From: JADLGH01 sp964586675
Lineage (GTDB): Bacteria; Desulfobacterota_D; UBA1144; Nemesobacterales; UBA2774
DNA: 64,000 bases
Direction of reading: 5' to 3'
Assembly (NCBI GenBank): GCA_964586675.1
Contig: CAZPHQ010000007.1
Location: 41,613 to 105,612, forward strand
How positions within the stretch are numbered: the stretch's first letter is position 1; the number at the start of each line of letters is the position of its first letter. The notes beneath the pieces are model-generated. The model did not search any database. It was not told the origin of the DNA and saw only the letters and a program-made list of their open reading frames with translations. Below, piece by piece: positions 34,413-43,800 of the stretch. Position numbers and translations under genes: made by a program.

Positions 34413-35891
34413 TTAATCGAAAAGATTGCCGAAATAGCTCTTGAGAGGATCTGAGCCCGGTTTCTCGCCGCCGGTTATTTCCGCCAGTCTCCGCGTCGTA
34501 ACCCTTCCTCCCTCACGCCAGAGGTCTTTAAAAAAATCCCCGGCTCCGGGCACTCGCCACCATTCCTCGTCGAACCTTTCCCTGAGATAGTTCGAGAGCG
34601 CGGGAGCGGAGGCGGCGCCATGGAAGGCGGAAGAAGCGCGTGTTAATCTCGTGAGCGGCCGGAGGTAGCCGCCTGCATCTATTCTGCAGTGGAGCGAAGA
34701 GCCCATTATCCGCTCGTAGTGCTCGGGCATCGATTCGGTTTCGCTGTTCTTGAAAAGGTCGGCCTCGTAGACTGAAAGTCCGGTCAGGTATCTCGCAGAC
34801 ATAAGCCATCTCAGACCGAGAAACCTTCTGAAATCCCCTTCATCGTCTATTCTCAGATATTTCGCGAGCCACCTGGGCTCGTATACGAGGCCACGAAAGA
34901 GCGAGTCGAAGGCGGACTCCACGGCCTCGTCCCTCAGCCATTTGAATTCGAGGTAGTCCTCGCGCTCTGTAAACATGAAGGAAAGCGCTCGCCCGAGGGA
35001 GCCGAAGAAATGCTCGTAATCCCTGATAGAACCTGCCGGATAGATCGATATCCCGGTACTGGCGGGAGGATCGAGCGGAAGAGAAAATCCGTCTGAAATT
35101 TTTCCAGGGCTCCTCTCGCTGTCATACGATATTCCGCCCTCCGGAATCAGCCCGGAGGCTTCGAGTATGGGCCTTGAGAACGATATCATGTCACGCCGGG
35201 GAAAGTTCCCCTTAAGCTCGTCTGAATTCAGAAGAAAGGCGATGTCATGCTCTTCGGCCTGCCGGGGCTTGAGCTCGAGCTTCTTGGCCAGAAACCAGGT
35301 CAGGATATCCTTTGATGCATACTCCGTATCCGCGAGAAAAGCCTTCGCTTCTTCGGCGGCGTTTCCCCGGACGAGCCCGGACGTCTCCCCGGCTAGCTCG
35401 CCGTAATCCCCGAAGCCGAGCGCCTGTGCGCATTCGGTCATCGCGTCGAGTTTTTTCCTGAGAAGGGTATTCTGTTTTTCCTGCGCCGGCTTCGCCGCAC
35501 TGACGGCGAGCTCTCTCTCGCCCCGCTTCGGCTGGCGCGCGAGCTCCGCGTGGATCGATCTTAAGGAGAGTTTTTTACCGCCCGATGTGAACTTCCCTGT
35601 CTCGGCGTTATTAACGGCGTCTTCGAGAGCGGCGGACCTCGAGAGTATGAACATGGTTCCCAGGAACGAAGCCGCGAGAAGCCTACCCGCGCCGCCCTCG
35701 TCCCCCTCGGGCCTCGAGTCCCATACCGACCGGAAGAGCTCCCTCTCGCCGAAATCGGAATAGCCTCTCATAAGCTCCGCGAGCCCGGTCTCCGGCTTCT
35801 TCCCGGTGAGCTCTCTCCACAGGCGTACCGAAAGCTCGCGAAGGAGCCTCTCACCGGTGTTTCCCGTAATGCGCTCTATGTATCCGCTCAT
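34413..35891 (-). CDS. M3-like pseudopeptidase lacking the HExxH site
   Basis: A 492-residue soluble helical protein. Its central part follows the layout of M3/M2-type oligopeptidases: a variable strand region (GISIYPAGSIRDYEHFFG, about 280-297), the zinc-helix position, and a downstream glutamate helix (DEAVESAFDSLFRGLVYEP, about 321-339). At the zinc helix, where M3 enzymes read HEFGH, this protein reads GSLGR (297-301), so both zinc histidines and the catalytic glutamate are gone. I infer a catalytically dead relative, possibly a scaffold or peptide-binding protein. The family link is from pattern only. AGGAG precedes ATG 35891. No signal peptide, so cytoplasmic. Confidence 0.65.
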   Translation of the reverse strand: MSGYIERITGNTGERLLRELSVRLWRELTGKKPETGLAELMRGYSDFGERELFRSVWDSRPEGDEGGAGRLLAASFLGTMFILSRSAALEDAVNNAETGKFTSGGKKLSLRSIHAELARQPKRGERELAVSAAKPAQEKQNTLLRKKLDAMTECAQALGFGDYGELAGETSGLVRGNAAEEAKAFLADTEYASKDILTWFLAKKLELKPRQAEEHDIAFLLNSDELKGNFPRRDMISFSRPILEASGLIPEGGISYDSERSPGKISDGFSLPLDPPASTGISIYPAGSIRDYEHFFGSLGRALSFMFTEREDYLEFKWLRDEAVESAFDSLFRGLVYEPRWLAKYLRIDDEGDFRRFLGLRWLMSARYLTGLSVYEADLFKNSETESMPEHYERIMGSSLHCRIDAGGYLRPLTRLTRASSAFHGAASAPALSNYLRERFDEEWWRVPGAGDFFKDLWREGGRVTTRRLAEITGGEKPGSDPLKSYFGNLFD

Positions 35892-35918
35892 CCGGCCGCT
35901 CCTTTCTTCGAGGCGCTT

Positions 35919-37169
35919 CTATGCGCTACTGGTTTTGTGGCGCGGTGTCTTGATTATAAACCCGCCGGCCGCCGCCAGGTAGCAGCAGAATATCGTGAAT
36001 ATGAAGGGGTACTGGTAGCTCCCGAGGACATCGTGAATGTAGCCCGCGAGTATCGGCCCGCCTATCGCGGCTATGGAGTACGATGTGCCGAATATGCCGT
36101 ATATGGTCCCGAGCGCGCCCAGGCCATAGAACCTCCCGAGAAGGGTCGGGAATATCGGCACCCACGCGCTGTAGAAGAAGCCGAACATGAACCCGAAGAG
36201 GTAGTATGCCCAGATGTGATCGACAGTCAGAAGGAGGATTATCGAGCTCCCCTGCGCGAGGAAGCAGATCAGTATCACCTTCCTGAACTCGAGCACCTCC
36301 GCTAGGAGAGACGAAAGCACCGTTCTCCCGATGATGCTTCCTAGACCTATCGCCGCGGGCGGCCCCGCCGCGGCTATTGCGGGAACGCCTATGTCTATCA
36401 TGTAGTTGTAGAACTGCGTCACGATTATGAGGAACGTCGTGAATCCGAGGAAATACATCGTATACATAACCCAGTAGGTCGGCGTCGATATAGCTTCCCT
36501 CGCCCTCCATTCCACTTTCGGCGTACCGGCGCCGGCGCCCTTTTCGATCTCTCCCTCGGAATTATCGTGCTTCATGCCGTAAGGAAGGAGGTTCTTGTCC
36601 TCGGGGCGCGCCCTTAGAACGAAGCTCGACATCAACACCAGGAACATGAGCCCGCCGAGCGCGAAGAGCGCGTTCCTGACCCCGTAGTCGCTTATCAGCC
36701 AGGCAGTCAGTGGATTGGTTATGAGGCCGCTGAGCGGTACGCCCGTCGTGATGATCCCGATGGCCAGCGGGCGCTTGCTGACGAACCATCTGCTTATGAG
36801 AGCGACGCAAGTGATGTATAGCACGGCGTCACCGACGCCCACCATGAGTCCGTAGGATAGATAGAGCTGCCAGCTCGTGGTCGAGAGCCCGGCGAATATC
36901 ATGCCGAGCGCGGCTATAGATCCCCCGCCGAGCACGACCGCCCTCGGGTCGAATTTGTCTATCAGCCTTCCCGCGAGTATGAACGCCGGGGCCTGCACGA
37001 GCGATCTGAAGGAAAAGATCGACGATCCCGTCGCGCGCGAGAACCCGAAGTCTTCGTTCAGATATGGCAGGAAAACCCCGAAGGAATAGAGCAGCATCCC
37101 GTCGAGAATTATTATCAGGAGAGAGGCCGCTACTATATACCAGCCGTAGAATATCTTTTTACCGAACAT
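35919..37169 (-). CDS. MFS transporter, OFA/monocarboxylate-like
   Basis: A 416-residue, twelve-helix major facilitator. The N-terminus FYGWYIVAASLLIIILDG and PYLNEDFGFSRATGSSIFS resemble the oxalate/formate and monocarboxylate transporter group. The cytoplasmic loop 2-3 motif appears as GRLIDKFDPRAVVLGGG. A central loop (about 200-225) separates the two six-helix halves. The substrate is probably a small organic anion, but nothing nearby confirms it. It ends 28 bases before the pseudopeptidase start on the same strand, so the two may be cotranscribed. Confidence 0.88.
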   Translation of the reverse strand: MFGKKIFYGWYIVAASLLIIILDGMLLYSFGVFLPYLNEDFGFSRATGSSIFSFRSLVQAPAFILAGRLIDKFDPRAVVLGGGSIAALGMIFAGLSTTSWQLYLSYGLMVGVGDAVLYITCVALISRWFVSKRPLAIGIITTGVPLSGLITNPLTAWLISDYGVRNALFALGGLMFLVLMSSFVLRARPEDKNLLPYGMKHDNSEGEIEKGAGAGTPKVEWRAREAISTPTYWVMYTMYFLGFTTFLIIVTQFYNYMIDIGVPAIAAAGPPAAIGLGSIIGRTVLSSLLAEVLEFRKVILICFLAQGSSIILLLTVDHIWAYYLFGFMFGFFYSAWVPIFPTLLGRFYGLGALGTIYGIFGTSYSIAAIGGPILAGYIHDVLGSYQYPFIFTIFCCYLAAAGGFIIKTPRHKTSSA

Positions 37170-37335
37170 GAGAACTACCGTTAACCCTGAACGGGCTTCT
37201 CCCTCTTCGCAGCTGCATGGCTATTTCGGCCTCCTTACCGGCGAGGCCTTAAGGGGGGTAATGATACCTGAAAACGGTATTAAACCCAGAGTCAGGCAAT
37301 GATTAAACGGATTTACGGACGGCAGCTTCTGCCTG

Positions 37336-39804
37336 TTATCCCTGCACCCTGCTTATCTTGTCGTTGATTGCGTTGGCCTGGGTTTCGAACTGCCCGGCGG
37401 CGAGGGCTTCCTGCGCCTTTTTCAGGAGCGGCAGATCTTCCTTCGTCCATTCTCCCGCCTCGACGACGGCCGCGATCTGCCCGGCGAAGGCCTCGCGCGT
37501 CTTCTGGTTGCCCGAGGTGAGATCCCAGCTCGAGAGATAAACCCCGAGCACCTGGCCGGCGTCGGCCCTGTCCATGTCCGCCGGTATCTTCTCGCCGCCG
37601 AGCCCGGCCCATTTTATAGCAGCGAGCATCGAATCACCGGGCGGCTCCGCGAAATAGATAAGGAGTCTCGTGTCCGTTGCGGCCTTTGGCTCGGCGTAGG
37701 TCGCTCCGAGTATGAGCGGAATAATATCGGGCGAAAAAGGTCCTATTTCGCGGAGGCTTTTTCTCGCTGTCATTCTGACATAATCCTTGTTCGCATACAG
37801 TATCTCCGCCACGGCTCCCGCTTCTCCCGAAGCGGCCGGGCCCATGCTGCCCAGCGATTCGAGGGCCAGCGTGAGCGGGGTGATCTCCGACCTGGTGGCG
37901 TCGTTTAGGGTCTTTATGTACGACACGAGACGCGGGGCCTCTGAGCCCGCGTCCGGGCCTATCTCGCCCAGGGCCACGGCGGCCAGATTCCTGACCTCGG
38001 GTTTTTCGTCTTCCAGCATCGACGCTATCCTCTCCGCCCTTATCTTTGGATGTCCGCTAAGCCGGGCTATAGCTCCCACGGCGGCGAGCCTGATCGCGGG
38101 CGACTGGTCTTCGAGGAGCCCTGAAAGCGTGTCCAGGATATCTTTTGAGCCCGAGCCCATCCTGCCCAGAGCCGCCGCGGCCTCGGCGCGGACCTGCACG
38201 TCGGGGTCTTTAAGGAGCTCCGTCATCTTCCGGGTTTCGCCGTCCGCGAATTTCCCCATGCCTCCGAGCGCCTTGAGCCCGATAATCCTTACAGCCGGGC
38301 TCCGGTCGTCGAGAAGTTTCGCCAGCTCCGGAGCGTATTTCCTCGAGGGCTCGCCCATCTCGCTGAATATATAAAGAACCGAGCTCCTGAACTTCGGGTT
38401 ATTGTGCTTGAGAAGGGAAATTATCCTTGGCATCTCTGAGTCGAGCTCGTCCCCCATTCCTGCGAGCACGCTGGCCGCGGTCACCTGCGACTTCCTGTCC
38501 GGGCTTTGCAGCATGCTCACTATCACGGCCGCCGAATCGCCGAGAGGAACGCCCATTTTGTCGAGCGTCGTGAGAGCGCCCCTGCTTACCGACGTGTTCC
38601 GGTCCGAAATCAGCTTCTTTATCCCCGCCGCCTCTTTCCTCCCGGCTTCGCCCATGCTCCCGAGGACCTTCACAGCCGTCAGCCTGACGGCCGGGGAGTC
38701 GTCGCCGAGAAGCCCGGCTACCTGCGGCGCGTACTCGCGGGCGTTTCTTCCTATCTCGCCGAGCGCCCTAAGCGTATTTATCCTCGTCTGCGGGTTTGCG
38801 CTCCGGAGATACCTCACTATGAGCCCCGACGTATCGCTTTTCGTCTTTCCTATTAATCCGAGCGCCCTCACGGTGGCTCCGCTCAGGTTCGAGCTCTTGG
38901 ATTCGAGATACGCCGCGACCTGCATCGTCTGCTCGTCCGTGAGGTCGCCGATCCTGCCGAGCGCATTTATGGCCTGATTTATGGTGTTCGGGTTCTTTTC
39001 CTTTAAAATTTGCGTAATGTCTTCCGCATAGGGTTTGGACGATTGGCGGAGATCTCCGAGGGCGGATAGGGCGCCTGCCTTTACCTGCTGATTCGCGTTC
39101 TTGAGCATTCCGGCTATCTCTGCCGAATGCCTGGCGCCCTCCGGGCCCATATTCCCGAGAACGCTCATTCCGGTCACCTTATCTTCCGCGCTCCCCTTCC
39201 TCATCATGTCGAGGGCCGACGGCACGATCAGGTCGGCGTATTCCTGGTTCTGAGAGAGAACCTGAACGGCCTTCACCCTCACGAGCCCGTCCTTGTCGCC
39301 GAGGAGAGTTATCACGACCGGTATCTGGCTCTTTTCGAGCTTGCCCATACCCGCGAGGGCCGTAACCGCGGCATACCTCAGCGTCGAGTCCTTCTGCTTC
39401 AGGTTCTCTATAACCCCAGGCGCGAATTTCGCCGAAGAGGGTCCCATCTTGTTGACGGCTGCAAGAGCAGCTTTCCTCGTCGCGGGATTTTTATCGGTCA
39501 GAAAACCGGCAAGGCCGGGGATGTTATCGGGATTGCCGGTTTCACCTAGGTCGGAAATTGCCTTTTCCCTGACTTTGGCGTCGGGGTCGGAAAGCGCTCT
39601 TTCAAGGCTCTTTACCTGCCATTCGCCAATAGGTTTCTTTTCGTTTCCGAGGGACAGTTTCTTTTCAGCTGCCGCCGCGAAAGCGGGGCTGATAAGTAGT
39701 GCGGTTACAAAAACGAGCAGAAGCGGCAGAATTCCGGCATTCGGCCGGAGCCGTGAAACTCCCGGGGCGCTTCGGGGGCATGGGTTAGACTCTGTGACGC
39801 TCAT
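37336..39804 (-). CDS. Large exported HEAT-repeat protein
   Basis: An 822-residue protein with a signal peptide (hydrophobic core LPLLLVFVTALLISPAFA, about 25-42). It then carries an almost unbroken array of HEAT/PBS-lyase-type repeats of about 37-39 residues from roughly 65 to 660, recognisable by recurring xVRxxAxxALGxMG units, and a less regular C-terminal 150 residues. Such alpha-solenoids are protein-interaction scaffolds; export implies a periplasmic or surface role. GGAGGAGAG lies just before ATG 39804. No partner is evident nearby. Confidence 0.85.
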   Translation of the reverse strand: MSVTESNPCPRSAPGVSRLRPNAGILPLLLVFVTALLISPAFAAAAEKKLSLGNEKKPIGEWQVKSLERALSDPDAKVREKAISDLGETGNPDNIPGLAGFLTDKNPATRKAALAAVNKMGPSSAKFAPGVIENLKQKDSTLRYAAVTALAGMGKLEKSQIPVVITLLGDKDGLVRVKAVQVLSQNQEYADLIVPSALDMMRKGSAEDKVTGMSVLGNMGPEGARHSAEIAGMLKNANQQVKAGALSALGDLRQSSKPYAEDITQILKEKNPNTINQAINALGRIGDLTDEQTMQVAAYLESKSSNLSGATVRALGLIGKTKSDTSGLIVRYLRSANPQTRINTLRALGEIGRNAREYAPQVAGLLGDDSPAVRLTAVKVLGSMGEAGRKEAAGIKKLISDRNTSVSRGALTTLDKMGVPLGDSAAVIVSMLQSPDRKSQVTAASVLAGMGDELDSEMPRIISLLKHNNPKFRSSVLYIFSEMGEPSRKYAPELAKLLDDRSPAVRIIGLKALGGMGKFADGETRKMTELLKDPDVQVRAEAAAALGRMGSGSKDILDTLSGLLEDQSPAIRLAAVGAIARLSGHPKIRAERIASMLEDEKPEVRNLAAVALGEIGPDAGSEAPRLVSYIKTLNDATRSEITPLTLALESLGSMGPAASGEAGAVAEILYANKDYVRMTARKSLREIGPFSPDIIPLILGATYAEPKAATDTRLLIYFAEPPGDSMLAAIKWAGLGGEKIPADMDRADAGQVLGVYLSSWDLTSGNQKTREAFAGQIAAVVEAGEWTKEDLPLLKKAQEALAAGQFETQANAINDKISRVQG

Positions 39805-40129
39805 CTCTCTCCTCCGGATGTATGGTGCGTGGTTAAAAGCGGGCGGCCGGGAATAACCCTGAACCGGTTTTGCGGGTGTCTTGCGGCTTTAAGAATGATT
39901 ATATATCCCCGAAACTCCTTCGCTATGCTACGCTGAACTGTACTAAGTTCATCCAGAAAGATTATCCTATCTCTTTCTCCAGTCAAACAATTCAGCTAGT
40001 TAAAACGCTCGCGGGCCGGGGCCCGCATGCCTTTCCGGACCGGAAGGTTTAACCCGGCCGCATATTCGAGTATTATTTTAATCGGGATGCGGGCTGACCA
40101 AAGAGATTAACGAACGGAGGTTTACACCC
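39805..40129. other. Divergent intergenic region with one GC-rich hairpin
   Basis: This 325-base gap separates the HEAT gene (minus) and the small gene at 40130 (plus). It holds their ribosome sites, an AT-rich centre (about 39890-40000) and a perfect 7-bp hairpin, GCGGGCC / GGCCCGC (40011-40026). No gene, RNA or convincing promoter pair was recognised. Confidence 0.5.
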
Positions 40130-40507
40130 TTGGATATTTCCGATACGAAAGGCATGTTCGATACGGTCAGGGGAGGTATATCGAAGGGGATCAGGATCGT
40201 AAATATAAGGTCCAGGGAGGCCTACGACGCGCTCAGGATTAAGAACAGGATAAGGGAGCTCAACGCCAGGCGTCAGAACGCCGTCCTCGATATGGGGAAC
40301 TCCATCTACAGGTCCTACAAGCACAAGGGCCAGATAAGCGTAGACGTAGCGCGTGAAAAATGCGAGGCCATCGAAAGGATAGACGCCGAAATCATCTCCT
40401 GCGAAGAGGAGCTCATACTCATACATTCAAACGCCCAGAAGGCGCTCGGGAGCCTGAAGGCGCTCACAGGCCCCGGCTCCGATCGGGGGGATACGAAAAC
40501 GGAGTGA
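40130..40507 (+). CDS. Small helical coiled-coil protein, TTG start
   Basis: A 125-residue, highly charged, mostly helical protein of unknown family, without signal peptide or membrane segment. The middle (about 45-110) looks like an antiparallel coiled coil with two Cys. The start is decided by the ribosome site: CGGAGG (40115-40120) lies 9 bases before TTG 40130. It ends about 60 bases before the promoter of the c-di-GMP-controlled gene, so it is probably a separate unit. Confidence 0.65.
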   Translation: MDISDTKGMFDTVRGGISKGIRIVNIRSREAYDALRIKNRIRELNARRQNAVLDMGNSIYRSYKHKGQISVDVAREKCEAIERIDAEIISCEEELILIHSNAQKALGSLKALTGPGSDRGDTKTE

Positions 40508-40564
40508 ATCAGCAACTGGCGACGCTCCTGAAGTGGCCTCTAACATTCAAATATTATTGAAATA

Positions 40565-40593
40565 TTGACATTGAAACAGTCCGGCTTTAGATT
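40565..40593 (+). promoter_or_regulatory. Promoter preceding the c-di-GMP riboswitch
   Basis: TTGACA (40565-40570) and TAGATT (40588-40593) are separated by 17 bases. Initiation near 40600 puts the transcript start immediately before the P1 stem of the riboswitch, exactly where it is needed. Confidence 0.65.
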
Positions 40594-40604
40594 TGATTCA
40601 GGTA

Positions 40605-40722
40605 AGGTTTTGATCCCTTAACCGAAAAGGCAAACCATCCGAAAGGGTGGGACGCAAAGCTTCGGGCCTTGGTGTGCTTTCAAAGCCGCCGTGGCGGCCG
40701 GGCTGCCGAAGTTGGGACAAGC
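40605..40722 (+). ncRNA. Cyclic di-GMP-I (GEMM) riboswitch
   Basis: The conserved core is plain: GGCAAACC (40629-40636), a P2 hairpin CCATCC-GAAA-GGGTGG with its GNRA tetraloop, and the hallmark GGGACGCAAAGC (40649-40660). The P3 stem is CTTCGG (40660-40665) pairing with CCGAAG (40706-40711), with GGCCGGGCTGCC carrying the tetraloop receptor side. P1 can form between about 40612-40623 and 40711-40718. This class binds c-di-GMP and controls downstream genes, here the 1545-residue TPR protein. About 130 bases of expression platform follow. Confidence 0.9.
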
Positions 40723-40797
40723 CACAGTCATTGTAATGTCAGCGGCGCGTGGTGGCGGCGTCAGCATGTCCCTCTTTGGATATCCGGAAATTTTTCG

Positions 40798-40844
40798 ATA
40801 CCGTGCCGGCTGCGGGATTTTTCGCGCAGCCTCGAAAACGGTAT
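40798..40844 (+). promoter_or_regulatory. Probable riboswitch expression platform hairpin
   Basis: GGCTGCG (40808-40814) pairs with CGCAGCC (40825-40831), and outer ATACCGT (40798-40804) pairs with ACGGTAT (40838-40844). The competing pairing TTTTCG (40792-40797) with CGAAAA (40833-40838) would disrupt the outer stem. The structure ends directly at the ribosome site AAGGA of the next gene (ATG 40856), so translational control is plausible. No T tract follows. Confidence 0.5.
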
Positions 40845-40855
40845 AAGGACGGGAT

Positions 40856-43800
40856 ATGTCTGTCACTGGTTTTACCGGCCTTCTCGAGGCCGCAGATTGG
40901 AAAAGATATCTCTCTGGAGAGAGCGGCTTTAAATGCATTCTCTCTTGCTCCGGCGTTTCCGCCGTGCATCTGGAATCTTTGCTGAAATCTCCTCTGTCCC
41001 GCCTCGGCGTCGCGCTCGTCATTCATCTCGATTCGGATTCCCCGGGCAGCTTCGAAACCCTCGCGGCCGAGTCTTTCATGGGAATCGTGCTCTTCGGAAA
41101 CGAAGGCCGCGAAGCGTCGTTCTACAAATACGGCTACCTTAAAGGGTCGGGCAAGGCGGCCCTGGACTTCCGAGTGGGAAAGGAGGCGGAGCCGGAAGAG
41201 CCGGACGAATCCCGAGGGCTGCTCACCGAAGGCTTCTTTTCGGGCCGCATAGACGAAAGGCTTTCCGAGCAGGCGGTCGATAAAATACTGGAAACTGTCC
41301 CGGGAGCGCTGGCGAGCTATTTAACCGCGGGCGCCGTGAGGGATGCCGAAGGGCGTTTAAGTCGAGACGCCGCCGGGCTCTCCGAAGGGCTGGTCCGGCT
41401 CGATTCCCTGGAGGATGGCGCGCAGGCGGAGCTCCTCGCGCTCGAAAGCGAATTCTCAGATTGGGCACATAGAGCGGGAACCGCCGTACCGCCCGAAATA
41501 CTTTTCCGGCTGGCCTATCACCACACCCGGTTTCTCGAAACGTGCGCCGACGAAAACGGCTTTCGGGAATCCCGTGAGAGGGCGCTCGCCATTTACGAAT
41601 CCATCATCGCGCGCGGGTATCGGGGCCTTCCGGGGGCGCTCGCACGGAAAAAGCTGGGAGACCTCCTTCTCTTTTACCCCGGCTGGCAGGGCTCTACCGA
41701 AAACGCGGAAAGGGCCGAACGGCTCTACAGGGAAGCCCTCGGCATGACGGAAAAAGGGCTTCATTCGAACGAAAGATTCTCAACCTTGAACAACCTCGGG
41801 CTCGCTCTCGTTAAGCTCGGGGCCGCGATAGACTCAATCGATTACATAAAAGCGGCCGCCGACTCGTTCGCCGCCTCGATTTCGGAGGGAATCGATATTT
41901 TTTCTCCGGAAGAGACTTCACTGGTGAACCTCAATCTCGGCATAACCTATCTTGCGCTCGGGGAATACGAGCTCTCGGCGGAAAGCCTTGCCGGCCCGCT
42001 CGAATTTTACAACGAGCACGAATACCCTCATCAAAGCCTCGCCGCAAGGCGCTCGCTGGGAGAGGCGTATTCGGCGCTCGCCGACATACGCCTCGACGCC
42101 CGTGACATCGAAGGAGCGGCGGGGTATCTCCGAAGCGCCGCCTTCGCTTACCGCTCCAGATCCCTCTCCGGCGAATACGCCTATGTTAAAGTTAAAGAAG
42201 GGCGCGTCCTGGCCGAGATGGCATTCGACAACAACGACTGCTCGCGCGCCATTCAGGCCATCGATTCCTACGGCGAGGCCGCCGAACATTATATGGAGGC
42301 CGGGCAGGCCGAAGAGTATGGGGTTATGGAGGACGCTCTCTCTTCCCTCTACGAATTTCTCGGCCGCTACGAAGCCCCGACGCCCGAGCGCGCGCTCGGA
42401 GCGTATTCCGAGATCGCGGAGGCCTGCGCCGACGGCGCATCCCCCGGGGTCTACGCGCGCGCAATGGTCAAGCTCGGCGGTATATACGAGGCGCTCGCGG
42501 CCGAGGACGACAGGATATACAACCGCGAGAAGGCTATAGAGTCCTACTTCAATTCCCTCGCGTACTACAATCTCGAAAACAGGCCCGAAGAGTATGCGGC
42601 CGTCAAAATCCGGCTCGCCGGCATTTACAGGAAGCTGGCCGCTATACTCGAAGAGCCCGCGCTCTATAAAAAATCCATATACTCGTGCCGCCAGGCCATC
42701 CGGGTCTACACCGAAGAGACGGTCCCCGAGGTCTACGGGGAGCTCATGGCCGACATCGGCGAGGCCTCTGCCGCGCTCACCATTCTCGAAGGCGGCGGGA
42801 ATCATTTCCAGGACGCCCTTGAGGCGTACGAGAAAGCGCTCGGCGTTTACGAAACCCCGGGCAGCGAGGAGATGTGCTCGAAGCTCCGCGAGAATATAAG
42901 CGCTCTCTATCCGTCGCTCGAAGGAGTCTGCGAAAGCGAGCCGGGAAACGCAGCTTCCCTATGTGGAAAATATCTCGCCCTTCTCGGCGACTGGTCCGGC
43001 GCGGCGCTCCGCGCCGGGGTCCTCGAGAGACTCGGCGACCACTCGACGGGCACAGTATGGGAAGCCGTGAACAAAGACAGGTACAAAAAAGCCGCGGACG
43101 TTTACAGGGAAGCCATAGGTCTCCTCGGCCCGGAGCCGTCTCCGGACGATCTCGAAAGGCTCTCCGTCAAGATCGGCAACCTGTATAAAAGGCTCGCCGA
43201 GATGGAGGCCGCTACCGACAACCCCGGCACAGCCGCTGAGTATTACGACGAAGCGTTCGCATATTTCCCGGAGCGCCTGGCAGAAGCGGAGTACGCCGAC
43301 GCCGGGAGGGCGCTCGGCAGCTCTTTCAGGCGGCTTTACGAGGCCGGAGGCAACCCTGGGGACTGCCGGAAGGCGATCGCCGCCTACTGGGAGGCGCTCA
43401 GATACGCCGAATCGTCGGGCGACGCCCGGCATTACAGCGAAACCGCGCTCACGCTCGCCGGGCTTTATGCGTCGCTCGCGGAATCCGAAGAGAGGGAAGG
43501 GCGGACAGGCGAGGCGCTCGAATGCTACGCCGAGCTGCTCTCGCTTTACGAGCCGGAATCGTTCCCCGGGGAATACGCCGAAGCCCAGCGCCGCGTCGCC
43601 GGGTTCTATTCCAGGCTCGCCGATATCGAGGACAGGCCGATAAATATCGGGCTGGCGATATCTTCTTACAAGGAAGCCCTTTCGTATTACGCCGAAACCG
43701 GGGCCGAGGCGAGGCGGCGGGAAACGGCCGGCCTCGTATCCGCGCTTTACCGCGCTCTCGGAGATTTGGCCGACGCGGGGCACGACATGAGAATCGGATA

